DNA of 64,000 nt, from positions 496,001 to 560,000 of the forward strand of contig NZ_JADKSH010000003.1 of NCBI RefSeq assembly GCF_015350795.1, given 5' to 3'. Below, one piece after another: positions 1 to 9,480 of this stretch. Below the pieces are notes generated by a model. That model did no database searches. It saw nothing but the letters and a program-made list of their open reading frames with translations, and had not been told where the DNA came from. The position numbers and the translations under genes were made by a program. Position 1 is the first letter of the stretch. Each line of letters begins with the position of its first letter. Source of the DNA: Microbacterium sp. VKM Ac-2870 (GTDB lineage Bacteria > Actinomycetota > Actinomycetes > Actinomycetales > Microbacteriaceae).

Positions 1-480
1 GCCCTCGTCTTCGCCACCGCCTTCGGCGTCGCGCAGGCGGTCATGCCGCTGCTGGGATGGCTGCTCGGATCGACCTTCGCCGAGGCGATCGCCCCGTGGG
101 ATCACTGGATCTCCTTCGGTCTGCTCGCCCTCGTCGGCGGCAAGATGCTGTGGGAGGCGCTGACTCCGGACGCACGGGTGGATGCCGATCATCCGGCGCA
201 CGTGCACGACATCGAGGCGTTCACCACCCGGGAAGTCACCCTCCTGTCCATTGCCACCAGCATCGACGCACTCGCCGTCGGCGTCTCCTTCGCCTTCCTC
301 GACGTCAACGTCGCCGTGGCCGTCACGACGATCGGGCTGGTGACCTTCGCGCTGTCGTTCGTCGCGGTGTTCATCGGCTACCGCATCGGCACCCGGTTCC
401 GCCGACCCGCCGAGATCGTCGGCGGGCTCGTCCTCATCGGCATCGGCACGCAGATCCTCATCGAGCACCTCACGGCGTGA
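1..480 (+). CDS. mntP: Manganese efflux pump MntP, 3' part
   Basis: The reading frame is open from base 1, so the start codon lies to the left of the window; 159 residues are visible. It is an integral membrane protein with hydrophobic segments separated by short loops. The visible start (phenylalanine-glycine, then Q-A-V-M-P-L-L-G-W) and the later T-S-I-D-A-L-A-V-G-V-S segment are the two conserved acidic/polar helices of the MntP (DUF204) family. Members export Mn(II) across the cytoplasmic membrane. Only the N-terminal helix appears to be missing. The mntP leader, where a Mn riboswitch could be, is outside the window. The family call is firm; metal specificity is inferred. Confidence 0.88.
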   Translation, partial: ALVFATAFGVAQAVMPLLGWLLGSTFAEAIAPWDHWISFGLLALVGGKMLWEALTPDARVDADHPAHVHDIEAFTTREVTLLSIATSIDALAVGVSFAFLDVNVAVAVTTIGLVTFALSFVAVFIGYRIGTRFRRPAEIVGGLVLIGIGTQILIEHLTA

Positions 481-553
481 GCCCGCGGCATCCGCTGAAC
501 CTCCTTGCCGCCGTGCTGCGACCGGCCTACGGTGTGACACAGGAGGTGTGATG

Positions 554-784
554 ATGCGACTGATCGACCGCTTTCGCGCATGGCGCAAGGGGCGCAAGGC
601 GAACCCCTACGTGCCACCGGAGGGTCGGTTCACGGGCAGCGTCCTGACGCAGTTGCCCGGCGTTCGAGGCCCGTCGCTGTGGACAGGAAAGCGGGGCGGC
701 CTCGGCGACGTCCTGCAGCCCGCGAATCTGTCAGGCAACTTCCATCCGGTCGTAGACAAGGTTGACGACCCCGCCTCTCGCTGA
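554..784 (+). CDS. Small basic hypothetical protein
   Basis: This short frame encodes 76 residues. It is preceded by a strong ribosome site, AGGAGG at 541-546. GTG 548, ATG 551 and ATG 554 are all in frame, and the spacing of 7 nt favours ATG 554. The N terminus is basic (R and K rich) and the rest is polar with no membrane segment. I do not recognise the family. It sits 73 nt after mntP on the same strand and ends 15 nt before the convergent MarC-type gene. The good ribosome site is the main reason to believe it is a gene. Confidence 0.5.
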   Translation: MRLIDRFRAWRKGRKANPYVPPEGRFTGSVLTQLPGVRGPSLWTGKRGGLGDVLQPANLSGNFHPVVDKVDDPASR

Positions 785-799
785 GCTGCGGCATCCGCC

Positions 800-1426
800 T
801 CAGGCGAGGCCGGGGAGGGCAGCCGACAGCCCGTGCACCAGGATCTCGGCGCCGATGGCGAGAATCAGGAAGCCCATCACGCGCGTGATGGCCCCGACCC
901 CGGTGGGTCCGAGCTTCTCGGTGAGCGGCGTGCCGTACCGCAGCAGCAGCGCGATGACCGCGGCGATCACGATGACGGCGACGACGATGCCGATGCGATC
1001 GAGGATGCCGGGATTGCGTGCGGCGAGGCCGACCACCACACCGATCGCGCCGGGGCCCGCGATGAGGGGCAACGCCATCGGCGAGAAGCTGATGTCGGTC
1101 TTCGTCGCGGCGTGCTCCTTCTCCGCGCTCGATGCTCCGGCGCCGAGCTCGCGCGGCACGACCATGCCGAAACCGGAGTGCATCACGACGAGACCGCCGG
1201 CGATCTGCAGGGCACCGAGCGAGATGCCGAAGAACTGCAGGATCAGGGTGCCGAGCAGCGCGAACACGGTCAGGATCACCGCGACGTACACCCCCGTGAG
1301 CCACGACTGCCGGCGACGGTCGGCCTCGTCGAGGTGCGCCGACAGCCCCGCGTAGGCCGCCACCGCGCCGATCGGGTTCGTGATCGGCACGAGCGCCGCG
1401 AGGGCGGCGACGAAGACGGTCAGCAT
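800..1426 (-). CDS. MarC family integral membrane protein
   Basis: This 208-residue protein has about six hydrophobic helices. It shows MarC/UPF0056 features: an N-terminal helix followed by the P-I-T-N-P-I-G motif and a mid-protein P-L-I-A-G-P-G-A-I motif, an internal duplication typical of the family. The physiological role of the family is not settled; early claims of antibiotic export were not upheld. The ATG at 1426 is chosen because the membrane domain begins right there; upstream codons encode unrelated arginine-rich sequence. It is a single gene converging on the small gene at 554-784, with the sulfatase gene ending just upstream on the same strand. Confidence 0.85.
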   Translation of the reverse strand: MLTVFVAALAALVPITNPIGAVAAYAGLSAHLDEADRRRQSWLTGVYVAVILTVFALLGTLILQFFGISLGALQIAGGLVVMHSGFGMVVPRELGAGASSAEKEHAATKTDISFSPMALPLIAGPGAIGVVVGLAARNPGILDRIGIVVAVIVIAAVIALLLRYGTPLTEKLGPTGVGAITRVMGFLILAIGAEILVHGLSAALPGLA

Positions 1427-1478
1427 GACTCCAGTGTCGCGCACGACCGTGACCGCGCGAGCACCGGCGAAGGCGCGT

Positions 1479-3002
1479 TCAGCTTGTCTCGCGGATGCCG
1501 CGCACGTACTCGTCCACGGAGGCGAGCAGCTCATCATCATGCGGGCCCCATACAGGCGCGGGAGTCTCCGGCCCGACGTACGGCTCATCGCGATAGAGCG
1601 CCTGCTGCGCAGCGAGCTGCAGCTCGAGCCTCGCCTTCACCGCCGCGTATGCCGGATCATCCGCCACGTTGCGCATCTCTTCCGGATCGGTGTGCAGGTC
1701 GTAGAGCTCCCACTCGGGTTCGAAGATCTGCTCCGATGCGCCCGGCACGCCCAGGCCGGCGCCGTAGTAGTAGATGAGCTTGTAGCGGGCGGTGCGGATC
1801 CCATAGTGCGCCGGCGCCGCGTGAATCGGGTCGTCGTGTTCCCAATACCGGTAATAGGCCGCCTCCGGCCAGTCGTCGACGTGCTCACCGCGCAGCAAGG
1901 GCCGAAAGCTGCGTCCCTGCTGCGTCGGCAGATGCTCGGTCGCGTCGATACCGGCGACGTCGAGGAAGGTCGCGGCGAAGTCGACGTTGGTGATGATCGC
2001 CTCGCAGCGCGATCCGGCCGCAATCTCGGCCGGCCAACGGATGAGCATCGGCATCTGCAGCGACTGATCGAACATCAACCGCTTGTCGAACCACCCATGG
2101 TCACCGAGGAAGAACCCTTGGTCGGAGGTGTAGACGACGAGGGTGTTGTCGGCGAGACCCCGCTCCTCGAGATGGTCGAGTAGGCGCCCGACATTGTCAT
2201 CGATCGACTGGATGCACTGCAGGTAGTCGCGCATGTAGATCTGGTACTTCCACCGCATACGCGCTTCGCGGTTGTCGGGACCGCGCAGGCGCGCCGGAAC
2301 TTCTTGCTTCAGGTCGTCGGACCCCATGTCGTCGGCGATGGTCATCCGCACGCCGCGAATGGCACGACTGCGCGACTCGTGGTCGTCGAAGAACGTCGCG
2401 GGTTCGGGGATCGAGCCGTCGGCGTAAAGCTCTTTGTGCTTCTCATCGGGAACCCAGGGACGGTGCGGCGCCTTGTGGTGCACCATCATCGCGAAAGGCT
2501 CGCCGGGATCGAGCGCATCCATCCACGCGAGGGACAGGTCGGTGACGATATCGGTCGCGTATCCCTTGACAGTGGAAGAGCCGGAGGCGTCGATCATCTC
2601 GGGATCGACGTAGTCGCCCTGCCCCGGAAAGATCTTCCACTCGTCGAACCCCCGCGGCAGCGAGTGGCCGCGCTCGCCCAGGTGCCATTTGCCAAACATC
2701 GCCGTCTTGTAACCGTGGGTGTGCAGCACATCGATGAACGTCGGCACGCGGTAGTCCATCTCGGTCCAAATCGACGACACCCCGTTGATATGACTGTAGG
2801 TGCCCGTGAGGATCGTGGCTCGCGAGGGGGAACAGATGGAGTTGGTGCAGAAGACGGCATCCATCCGCACGCCCTCGTCGGCGATTCGATCGAGGTTCGG
2901 TGTGGAGTTGACCCTGCTGCCGTACGCCGAGATGGCGTGCGCCGCGTGATCGTCCGACATCACGAAGATGATGTTCGGGCGGGAGAGATCTGCAGTGCTC
3001 AC
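1479..3002 (-). CDS. Type I sulfatase (formylglycine-dependent)
   Basis: This is a 507-residue sulfatase of the alkaline-phosphatase superfamily. The signature C-S-P-S-R (residues 57-61) provides the cysteine that must be converted to formylglycine. Calcium ligands are suggested by D17-D18 near the N terminus and by the later T-S-D-Q-G segment. No signal peptide is visible, so the enzyme is probably cytoplasmic and acts on imported sulfate esters; the substrate cannot be read from sequence (choline sulfate or an aryl or sugar sulfate are options). The GTG at 3002 has a GAAGGAG ribosome site 5 nt upstream. A PadR regulator is divergent from it, and the maturase gene lies just beyond, so the three genes form a functional unit. 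Confidence 0.9.
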   Translation of the reverse strand: MSTADLSRPNIIFVMSDDHAAHAISAYGSRVNSTPNLDRIADEGVRMDAVFCTNSICSPSRATILTGTYSHINGVSSIWTEMDYRVPTFIDVLHTHGYKTAMFGKWHLGERGHSLPRGFDEWKIFPGQGDYVDPEMIDASGSSTVKGYATDIVTDLSLAWMDALDPGEPFAMMVHHKAPHRPWVPDEKHKELYADGSIPEPATFFDDHESRSRAIRGVRMTIADDMGSDDLKQEVPARLRGPDNREARMRWKYQIYMRDYLQCIQSIDDNVGRLLDHLEERGLADNTLVVYTSDQGFFLGDHGWFDKRLMFDQSLQMPMLIRWPAEIAAGSRCEAIITNVDFAATFLDVAGIDATEHLPTQQGRSFRPLLRGEHVDDWPEAAYYRYWEHDDPIHAAPAHYGIRTARYKLIYYYGAGLGVPGASEQIFEPEWELYDLHTDPEEMRNVADDPAYAAVKARLELQLAAQQALYRDEPYVGPETPAPVWGPHDDELLASVDEYVRGIRETS

Positions 3003-3167
3003 GGAAACTCCTTCGTCGCCTTCGCCGCGGTACGCAACGAGAGCAACAGTAGCACTCGTGTCATATATAAGCAGAGACAAATTAAGAAGATAGGGCCTGG
3101 CGCTAGTAGCATTGCTCTTAGTTGACATGCCGCGATGGCGGCGCCAGGAGAGCAGACAGGAACCTCA
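3003..3167. promoter_or_regulatory. AT-rich divergent promoter region, sulfatase/PadR
   Basis: These 165 bases between divergent starts are much richer in A/T than their surroundings. A TATATA stretch lies at about 3064-3069. The sequence AGTAGCA followed by C-T or T-T occurs twice, at 3048-3056 and 3105-3113, and the second copy sits in a small palindrome, GCTA-G-TAGC (3102-3110). These are plausible half-sites for the PadR protein encoded at 3168. Site function is inference. Confidence 0.5.
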
Positions 3168-3743
3168 GTGGCACTCGCCCGATTAGAAGTGATCACACTC
3201 AGCCTGCTCACGGCCGGCGCCCGCACGGGCTACGACATCCACAAATGGCTCGAGCGGAACGGCGCCTTCGTCGGATACACAACGCAGCCTTCGCAGATCT
3301 ACCGGCAACTCGCACGGTTCGACGAGCTGCGATGGGTGACATCCACGAGAGAGGTGCGAGAGGGCGGCCCGGACGCGAAGCTCTACCGCATCGCCGAGGC
3401 TGGGCTCGCGGCACTCGACGAATGGATCGATTCCCCGTACACGCCATCGCCCCGGCCCCTCGATCCCGACTTCCAGGTGCGCTTGATGTTCAGCGCACGG
3501 CGCGGGCCCGCGCGCCTGCTCGATCTGGTCCGCACTGAACTCGCCTACCGCAAAGAACACGAGGACTACCGCCGAGGAGTCGACGCCGATCTCGTTCCCG
3601 AAAACGCCGACGCCCCACTGCGGGCATGGCTGCGCACCGCGCACATGATCCAGAGCGAGCGCGGCCACTACATGGTGCAGACCCTGATCGCATGGCTTGA
3701 AGCGACCGAGGTCCGCCTGGCGGCACTCGTCGACCAGCCCTGA
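3168..3743 (+). CDS. PadR family transcriptional regulator
   Basis: This 191-residue protein has an N-terminal winged helix (L-E-V-I-T-L-S-L-L then G-Y-D-I-H-K-W and Q-I-Y-R-Q-L) typical of PadR, followed by a C-terminal helical domain of the Vir_act_alpha type that mediates dimer formation. GTG 3168 is preferred because PadR proteins begin directly before the first helix and an AGGA lies 8 nt upstream; an in-frame ATG at 3135 would add 11 residues. It is divergent from the sulfatase and 19 nt upstream of the formylglycine-generating enzyme. It therefore probably represses both until the sulfate-ester substrate, or a phenolic product, is present. The ligand is not known. Confidence 0.82.
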   Translation: MALARLEVITLSLLTAGARTGYDIHKWLERNGAFVGYTTQPSQIYRQLARFDELRWVTSTREVREGGPDAKLYRIAEAGLAALDEWIDSPYTPSPRPLDPDFQVRLMFSARRGPARLLDLVRTELAYRKEHEDYRRGVDADLVPENADAPLRAWLRTAHMIQSERGHYMVQTLIAWLEATEVRLAALVDQP

Positions 3744-3762
3744 ACGCATCGAAGGATCGCGA

Positions 3763-4749
3763 ATGAACGGTCAGTCGGACACGGAGGCGGAGGGATGCCG
3801 CACGGGCTGCGGATGCCAACCCTCGAGCACATCGCGACCGATCAGGCTTGTTCGGCCGCCGATGGTCATCGCTCCCCGCTCTCGGGCGCGTGGTGGGCAC
3901 ACGATCGAGCAGGCCTCTATCCCGGCCGGAACGTTCGTCATGGGTGACGCGTCGGGTGACCGCAACCCCGCCGATGGCGAAGTTCCGTTGCATGCCGTCA
4001 CGGTCAGCGACTTCCGGATCGACACCACGACGGTGTCGAACGATGACTTCGCGCGCTTCGTCGATGACACGGGATACGTGACCGAGGCTGAACAGTACGG
4101 ATTCTCCGCGGTCTTCCACCTGGCAATCGCGGCCCCCGACGCCGACATCATGGGTAGTGCCGTTGGAACGCCCTGGTGGCACGGAGTACGGGGAGCCGAC
4201 TGGGCGCATCCCGGCGGCGCCCACTCCTCGCTCGCGGGACGCGGCGACCACCCCGTCGTGCATGTCACCTGGAACGATGCCCGGGCCTACTGCGCGTGGG
4301 CGGGGCGCCGGCTGCCCACCGAAGCGGAGTGGGAGTACGCCGCACGCGGCGGCCTCGATCGCAAGACCTTCCCGTGGGGAGATGAGGCTGTCGATGACGG
4401 CGGATGGCGCGCGAACATCTGGCAGGGCAGCTTTCCGGCGACCAACACGCTCGAGGATGGCTTCCTTACCACTGCGCCGGTGCGCACGTACTCTCCCAAC
4501 GGCTTCGGCCTGTGGCAGTGCGTGGGAAACGTGTGGGAGTGGTGCGACGACCGGTTCTCATCGCGCGCGTACGCCGCGACGCCCGTCACCGATCCGCCAG
4601 GGCCGCCGATGGGCGAGCTCCGCGTGCTGCGGGGCGGGAGCTACCTCTGCCACGACAGCTACTGCAACCGATACCGCAACTCGGCGCGCTCGCGGAACAC
4701 CCCCGATTCCTCGATGGGTAATGCGGGCTTTCGCACCGTGTCGCGCTGA
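3763..4749 (+). CDS. Formylglycine-generating enzyme (sulfatase maturase)
   Basis: This 328-residue SUMF1/EgtB-type protein oxidises the active-site cysteine of type I sulfatases to C-alpha-formylglycine, using oxygen and copper. Typical features are the P-A-G-T-F-V-M-G start of the domain, L-P-T-E-A-E-W-E-Y-A, and V-G-N-V-W-E-W. The C-terminal R-G-G-S-Y-L-C-H-D-S-Y-C carries the two reactive cysteines (C296 and C301), as in true FGE rather than EgtB. A short cysteine-containing N-terminal stretch (residues 12-18) precedes the domain. The ATG at 3763 has GAAGGATCGCG upstream. Its obvious client is the sulfatase at 1479-3002. Confidence 0.92.
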   Translation: MNGQSDTEAEGCRTGCGCQPSSTSRPIRLVRPPMVIAPRSRARGGHTIEQASIPAGTFVMGDASGDRNPADGEVPLHAVTVSDFRIDTTTVSNDDFARFVDDTGYVTEAEQYGFSAVFHLAIAAPDADIMGSAVGTPWWHGVRGADWAHPGGAHSSLAGRGDHPVVHVTWNDARAYCAWAGRRLPTEAEWEYAARGGLDRKTFPWGDEAVDDGGWRANIWQGSFPATNTLEDGFLTTAPVRTYSPNGFGLWQCVGNVWEWCDDRFSSRAYAATPVTDPPGPPMGELRVLRGGSYLCHDSYCNRYRNSARSRNTPDSSMGNAGFRTVSR

Positions 4750-4757
4750 GCGGGACC

Positions 4758-6086
4758 TCAGTCCAGCAGCAGCGCGGGCTCTTCGAGAATCGACGCGATG
4801 TCGGCGATGAAGCGGCTCATGCCGTCGCCGTCGATCACGCGATGGTCGAACGAGCCGGAGACCGTCGTCACGAAACGGGGACGCACCTCGCCGTCGACGA
4901 CCCACGGCTTCTGCCGGATGGTGCCCATCGCGACGATGCCCGACTCCCCCGGGTTGATGATCGGCGTCCCGGCATCCATTCCGAACACGCCGATGTTCGT
5001 GATGGTCACCGTGCCGCCCTGCTGGTCGGCGGGGGTGGTCTTGCCCTCACGCGCCGTCAGCGTCAGTTTCTCGAGCGCCTTGGCGAGCTCACGGAGGCTG
5101 AGGTCCTGGGCGTCTTTGATGTTGGGGACGAGCAGGCCCCTCGGCGTCGCGGCGGCGATGCCGAGGTTGACGTAGTTGCGCACGCGGATCTCCGCCGTGC
5201 CGTCTTCCTTATCGATCCACGCGGCGCCGATGAGCGGGGTGCGGCGCACCGCCCAGATGACCGCCCGCGCCATGATCAGCAGCGGCGAGATCTTGATGTC
5301 GGCGAAGTCCGGTGAGGCCTTCAGCCGCTTGACGAGCTCCATCGTGCGGGTCGCGTCGACGTCGGTCCACACCGACACGTGCGGGGCGGTGTAGGCCGAG
5401 CGCACCATTCCGGATGCCGTGGCCTTGCGCACGCCCTTGACCGGGATCGCCTCTTCGCGCTCGCCTACGGGCGGTGCCACCGGAGCGGGAGCCGCCACCG
5501 GGATCGTCTGCTCGCGCTCGGCGGGAGTCGCAGGGGTCGCGATGTTGCGGAAGACGCTGGCCTGTTCGGCATGGCGCACCACGTCGTCGCGGGTCACCTC
5601 TCCTGCCGGACCGCTCGGGGCCACATCGGCGAGCGTGACGTCCAGGTCGCGCGCGAGCTTTCGCACCGGAGGCTTGGCCACCACACCGACCGAGGCGCGC
5701 ACCGTCTCGCCACGCTCGGCAGGGCGCTTGCGCCGCGACGTCGCTCCCGCGCCGGTGCCGTAGCCGACCAGCACGGCCCCGCCGTCGTCGGATGCCGCGG
5801 CGGGCTCGGTCGCCGCCGGGGCGGTGGGCTCGGCGCCCGCCGCAGCAACACCGGCGATCGTGATGATCGCCGCGCCGACAGTGACGGTCTGCCCCTCGGG
5901 GGCGAGCAGTTCGCCCACCGTACCGGCGAACGGCGAAGGCAGCTCGACCAGCGACTTGGCGGTCTCGATCTCGACCAGCACGTCGTTGACGGCGACGCTG
6001 TCGCCGGGCGAGACACGCCACTGCACGATCTCGGCCTCGGTCAGGCCTTCACCGACGTCCGGCAGGTGGAAGATCTGCTCGCTCAT
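4758..6086 (-). CDS. bkdC: Dihydrolipoamide acyltransferase, E2 subunit
   Basis: This 442-residue E2 has one lipoyl domain (residues 1-80, lipoyl lysine K44 in E-T-A-K-S), an alanine/proline-rich linker, a peripheral subunit-binding domain around residue 140, and a catalytic domain ending in [11 protein letters not shown], which holds the catalytic histidine and aspartate. It transfers the acyl group to CoA in a 2-oxo acid dehydrogenase complex. It is the last gene of an E1a-E1b-E2 operon with an AGGAG site before the ATG. No E3 gene follows, so the complex presumably shares a lipoamide dehydrogenase encoded elsewhere. A branched-chain complex fits the gene order, but pyruvate cannot be excluded. 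Confidence 0.88.
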   Translation of the reverse strand: MSEQIFHLPDVGEGLTEAEIVQWRVSPGDSVAVNDVLVEIETAKSLVELPSPFAGTVGELLAPEGQTVTVGAAIITIAGVAAAGAEPTAPAATEPAAASDDGGAVLVGYGTGAGATSRRKRPAERGETVRASVGVVAKPPVRKLARDLDVTLADVAPSGPAGEVTRDDVVRHAEQASVFRNIATPATPAEREQTIPVAAPAPVAPPVGEREEAIPVKGVRKATASGMVRSAYTAPHVSVWTDVDATRTMELVKRLKASPDFADIKISPLLIMARAVIWAVRRTPLIGAAWIDKEDGTAEIRVRNYVNLGIAAATPRGLLVPNIKDAQDLSLRELAKALEKLTLTAREGKTTPADQQGGTVTITNIGVFGMDAGTPIINPGESGIVAMGTIRQKPWVVDGEVRPRFVTTVSGSFDHRVIDGDGMSRFIADIASILEEPALLLD

Positions 6087-6110
6087 GTCGTTCTCCTTCA
6101 GGGCGGACGG

Positions 6111-7088
6111 TCAGTAGGCGAGGGCGCGGTCGACGGCCTCGAGGATGCGGTCGGCATCGGGCAGGTACGTGCCCTCGAGCTTGGCGGGCGGGAACGGCAC
6201 GTCGAATCCCGACACGCGCAGCACCGGCGCTTCCAGGGCGAAGAACGCGCGCTCCATGACGGTGGCAGCGACCTCCGAGCCGACCGAGACCGACCCGGGC
6301 GCCTCCTGCGCGTAGACCATGCGTCCCGTACGTCGCACCGAGTCCAGGAGCGGGGCGTAGTCGATCGGCGACAGCGATCGCAGATCGATCACCTCGCACG
6401 AGGTTCCCTCGCTCTCGGCGAGCGCGGCGGCCTGCAGCAGGGTCGTCACCATGGCACCGTGACCGACGAGGGTCACATCGGTGCCGCGACGGACGATCCG
6501 CGACGCGTGCAGCGCCAGCGGGCGCTCCGCCGTGTCGACGTCACCCTTCATCCAGTACTTCGCCTTGGGCTCGAGGAAGATCACCGGATCGGGCGAGCGG
6601 ACGGCATCCTGGATCATCCAGTACGCGTCGTTGGCGGTCGACGGAGACACGACGCGCAGACCCGGCGTGTGCGCGAAGTAGGCCTCGGGGCTCTCCTGAT
6701 GGTGCTCGACAGCGCCGATGTGCCCGCCGTAGGGGATGCGGATGACGACCGGCATCTGCAAAGCCCCCTCGTGGCGGTTCGTGAGCTTCGCCAGCTGCGT
6801 GGTGATCTGATCGAACGCGGGGAAGACGAACCCGTCGAACTGCACCTCGATGATGGGGCGGAATCCGGCCATGGCGAGGCCGATCGCGGTGCCGACGATG
6901 CCCGACTCGGCCAGCGGGGTGTCGAGCACGCGCTGCTCGCCGAACTCTGCTTGCAGCCCCTCGGTCACACGGAACACCCCGCCGAGGCGACCGATGTCCT
7001 CCCCCATGAGCAGAACGTGGTCATCGGCGGTCATCGCGGCGCGAAGCCCCGCGTTGAGGGCCTTGGCCAGTGGCATCGACTCGACCAT
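6111..7088 (-). CDS. bkdB: 2-oxo acid dehydrogenase E1 beta subunit
   Basis: This 325-residue transketolase-like beta subunit starts M-V-E-S-M-P-L-A-K-A-L-N-A-G. It carries the family's G-E-D-I-G segment, the D-T-P-L-A-E-S-G-I-V-G motif and the C-terminal transketolase domain (V-D-L-R-S-L-S-P). With the alpha subunit it decarboxylates a 2-oxo acid on thiamine diphosphate and reductively acylates the E2 lipoyl group. The start overlaps the alpha-subunit stop by one base (TGATG), which fixes the start codon and implies coupled translation. The subunits are thus made in equal amounts. The substrate is probably a branched-chain 2-oxo acid. Confidence 0.88.
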   Translation of the reverse strand: MVESMPLAKALNAGLRAAMTADDHVLLMGEDIGRLGGVFRVTEGLQAEFGEQRVLDTPLAESGIVGTAIGLAMAGFRPIIEVQFDGFVFPAFDQITTQLAKLTNRHEGALQMPVVIRIPYGGHIGAVEHHQESPEAYFAHTPGLRVVSPSTANDAYWMIQDAVRSPDPVIFLEPKAKYWMKGDVDTAERPLALHASRIVRRGTDVTLVGHGAMVTTLLQAAALAESEGTSCEVIDLRSLSPIDYAPLLDSVRRTGRMVYAQEAPGSVSVGSEVAATVMERAFFALEAPVLRVSGFDVPFPPAKLEGTYLPDADRILEAVDRALAY

Positions 7089-8215
7089 CAGGCGCCCTTC
7101 TCGAACGAAGCCTCGTAGTCGGCGAGCCAGCGGCGCTGCTCGACCATCAGCGGGTGATCCTCGCTGTAGACGTGCGCGAACATCGAGTCGGCCTCGATCG
7201 TGCCCAGCGCATTGGTGCGCACCCGCACGTCGTCGGCGTACTCCTGCGCGGCGGCATCCACGTCGTCGAAGAAGGATGCCGCCGCACCCCGTCCTTCCAG
7301 ATACGCGCGCATGCGGGCGATGGGGTCGCGCCGCGCCCACGACTGTTCCTCGTCGGAGGTGCGGTACTTCGTGGGGTCATCGCTCGTCGTGTGGGCGCCC
7401 ATGCGATAGGTCATCGCTTCGATGGCGCGGGGGCCGTCGCCGGCGCGCGCCTCGTCGAGCGCGAGCTTGGACACCGCGAAGCTGGCCAGCACATCGTTGC
7501 CGTCGACGAGGATCGACGGCATGCCGTAGCCCTCAGCCCGGCGGTACAGGGGCCCGCGCGACTGCGTGGCCACCGGCACCGAGATGGCCCAGTGATTGTT
7601 CTGCAGGAAGAAGACCTGGGGCGTGCGGTAGGTGTTGGCGAAGACCATGGCCTCGTGCACGTCGCCCTGGCTCGAGGCGCCGTCGCCGTAGTAGACGACG
7701 ACGGCTTCATCGCGGGCCGGATCGCCCGTACCGCACCGCTTGTCGAAGACGAGACCCATGCCGAAGCCGGTCGCGTGCAGCGTCTGCGATCCGAGCACCA
7801 GGGTGTAGATGTGCACGTTGCCGTTCTTGGGATCGGTGGGGTCCCACCCGCCGTGGGTGAGGCCACGCATCACCCGGATGATGTCGATCGGGTCGACTCC
7901 GCGCGTGGTCGCGACGACGTGCTCGCGATACGACGGGAACAGGTGGTCTTGCGCGCGCGCCGCGCGCACCGAGCCGACCTGGGCTGCTTCCTGGCCGAGT
8001 GACGGGGGCCACAGCGCGAGTTGTCCCTGCCGCTGCAGGTTGGTGGCCTGTCGGTCGAAGGCGCGGACGGTCACCATGTCGCGGTAGAACGTCTCGAGTT
8101 CGCCGTCGGTGAGCGCCTCGATCAGCGGCAGATACCGCTCGGCTTCGGGCGTGGGGGCGAACGTCCCGTCGGCCGCCAGAACGCGCACGAGGGCCGGGTC
8201 GTCAGGCGGGGTCAT
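7088..8215 (-). CDS. bkdA: 2-oxo acid dehydrogenase E1 alpha subunit
   Basis: This 375-residue thiamine-diphosphate enzyme subunit has the G-D-G-A-S-S-Q-G-D-V-H-E-A motif with the downstream N-N-H-W (cofactor and Mg binding), preceded by F-P-S-Y-R-E-H. The N terminus resembles the actinobacterial BkdA type. It is the first gene of the E1a-E1b-E2 operon. A TAGCGT hexamer on the minus strand lies 6 nt before the ATG, suggesting a leaderless transcript. The aminotransferase gene at 8327 lies just upstream on the same strand; supply of 2-oxo acids by transamination fits but is inference. Confidence 0.88.
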   Translation of the reverse strand: MTPPDDPALVRVLAADGTFAPTPEAERYLPLIEALTDGELETFYRDMVTVRAFDRQATNLQRQGQLALWPPSLGQEAAQVGSVRAARAQDHLFPSYREHVVATTRGVDPIDIIRVMRGLTHGGWDPTDPKNGNVHIYTLVLGSQTLHATGFGMGLVFDKRCGTGDPARDEAVVVYYGDGASSQGDVHEAMVFANTYRTPQVFFLQNNHWAISVPVATQSRGPLYRRAEGYGMPSILVDGNDVLASFAVSKLALDEARAGDGPRAIEAMTYRMGAHTTSDDPTKYRTSDEEQSWARRDPIARMRAYLEGRGAAASFFDDVDAAAQEYADDVRVRTNALGTIEADSMFAHVYSEDHPLMVEQRRWLADYEASFEKGA

Positions 8216-8221
8216 GTTCCC

Positions 8222-8227
8222 ACGCTA
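8222..8227 (-). promoter_or_regulatory. -10-like hexamer before bkdA (leaderless type)
   Basis: TAGCGT on the minus strand ends 6 nt before the ATG at 8215. There is no ribosome site between them. The same hexamer and spacing recur before several genes in this window. Confidence 0.5.
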
Positions 8228-8326
8228 ATGCCCTCCGCATGCGCCGCACTGCATGAGATCGACAACGGATGCCGAGATCCGCGGTGCGTCCGCGACAAGC
8301 CGCAGGGAGAATTCGGTGCCGCCCGC

Positions 8327-9394
8327 TCAGCGTGGGGCGACGGATGCCGCGACCTGCACGATCGTGTCGAGGGCCTCGTGCTCGCCGATCGAGATGCGCA
8401 CGCCGTCGCCGGCGAACGGACGCACGATCAGCCCCGCCTCCTCGAAGGCAGCAGCGACGTCAAGCGCACGCTCCCCCGCCGGCAGCCACACGAAGTTGCC
8501 TTGCGCCTCGGGGACGTCCCACCCGGTCGCCCGCAGTCGAGCGGCGAGGTCGTCGCGATGCCCGGCCAGCGTGCGCACCCGTTCGAGCAGCTCGTCCTCG
8601 GCGTCGAGGCTGGCCAGTGCCGCCTCCTCGGCGGCAGCCGTGACCGACAGGGGGATGCCGGTGCTGCGGGCGGCTGCGAGGATGCGCGGGTCGCCGACGG
8701 CGTAACCCACCCGCAGCCCCGCGAGACCGTACGCCTTGGAGAAGGTGCGCAGCACGACGACGTGGGGGTGTCCGGCGGCGAGCACGGCGGCACCACTGAC
8801 TGCGTCGGGGTCGGTGACGAACTCGGCATACGCCTCGTCGAGCACGACCAGCACATCGGCGGGCACGCGCGCGAGGAACGCATCGAAACCGGCCTGCGTC
8901 ACCACCGGACCGGTCGGGTTGTTCGGGCTGCAGACGATGATCATGCGGGTGCGATCGGTGACGGCATCCGCCATGGCGTCGAGGTCATGGCCGCCCGCCG
9001 CGTCGTTCGGCACCGTAACGGCCGTCGCGCCCGCGACGGTGGCCAGGCTCGGGTAGGCCTCGAACGACCGCCACGAGAAGAGGATCTCATCACCCGGGCC
9101 GCTGGTGGCCTGGGCCAGCTGGAACAGAATCGAGACCGAACCGGCCGCGATGTGCACGGCGTCGTCGCTCACGCCGAAGCGCTCCGCCAATCGTGCCCGC
9201 AACCTCGGCGACGATGCGTCAGGGTAGCGGTTGACGGCGATCGCCGTCTGCACGGCGGCGATGACGCTCGGCAGCGGCGGGAACGGATTCTCGTTGCTGG
9301 ACAGCTTGAACGCTTCGGCGCCGGCCTGCTTGCCCTGCTTGTAGGCGGGGAGGGCGGCGATCTCGGGGCGGATGCGGACGGGCAGTTCGGTCAC
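8327..9394 (-). CDS. pat: Aromatic/histidinol-phosphate aminotransferase, Pat type
   Basis: This 355-residue class II aminotransferase of fold type I has S-S-N-E-N-P at the N terminus, S-P-N-N-P-T-G, L-D-E-A-Y with the pyridine-binding aspartate near residue 186, and [10 protein letters not shown] with the PLP lysine K220. The short HisC-like form with the R-Y-P-D segment corresponds to actinobacterial Pat, which transaminates aromatic 2-oxo acids (and often histidinol phosphate). It is not in a his operon, which favours the Pat role. It precedes the bkd operon on the same strand with a 111 nt gap. Confidence 0.85.
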   Translation of the reverse strand: MTELPVRIRPEIAALPAYKQGKQAGAEAFKLSSNENPFPPLPSVIAAVQTAIAVNRYPDASSPRLRARLAERFGVSDDAVHIAAGSVSILFQLAQATSGPGDEILFSWRSFEAYPSLATVAGATAVTVPNDAAGGHDLDAMADAVTDRTRMIIVCSPNNPTGPVVTQAGFDAFLARVPADVLVVLDEAYAEFVTDPDAVSGAAVLAAGHPHVVVLRTFSKAYGLAGLRVGYAVGDPRILAAARSTGIPLSVTAAAEEAALASLDAEDELLERVRTLAGHRDDLAARLRATGWDVPEAQGNFVWLPAGERALDVAAAFEEAGLIVRPFAGDGVRISIGEHEALDTIVQVAASVAPR

Positions 9395-9480
9395 GGGGAT
9401 GAGTCTACGAGGGGCCCATCCGCAGCGGGACGGTGCGAACCCTTCCCGGTGAGGAAGGCACGTGGGAGACTGGCCTCACC

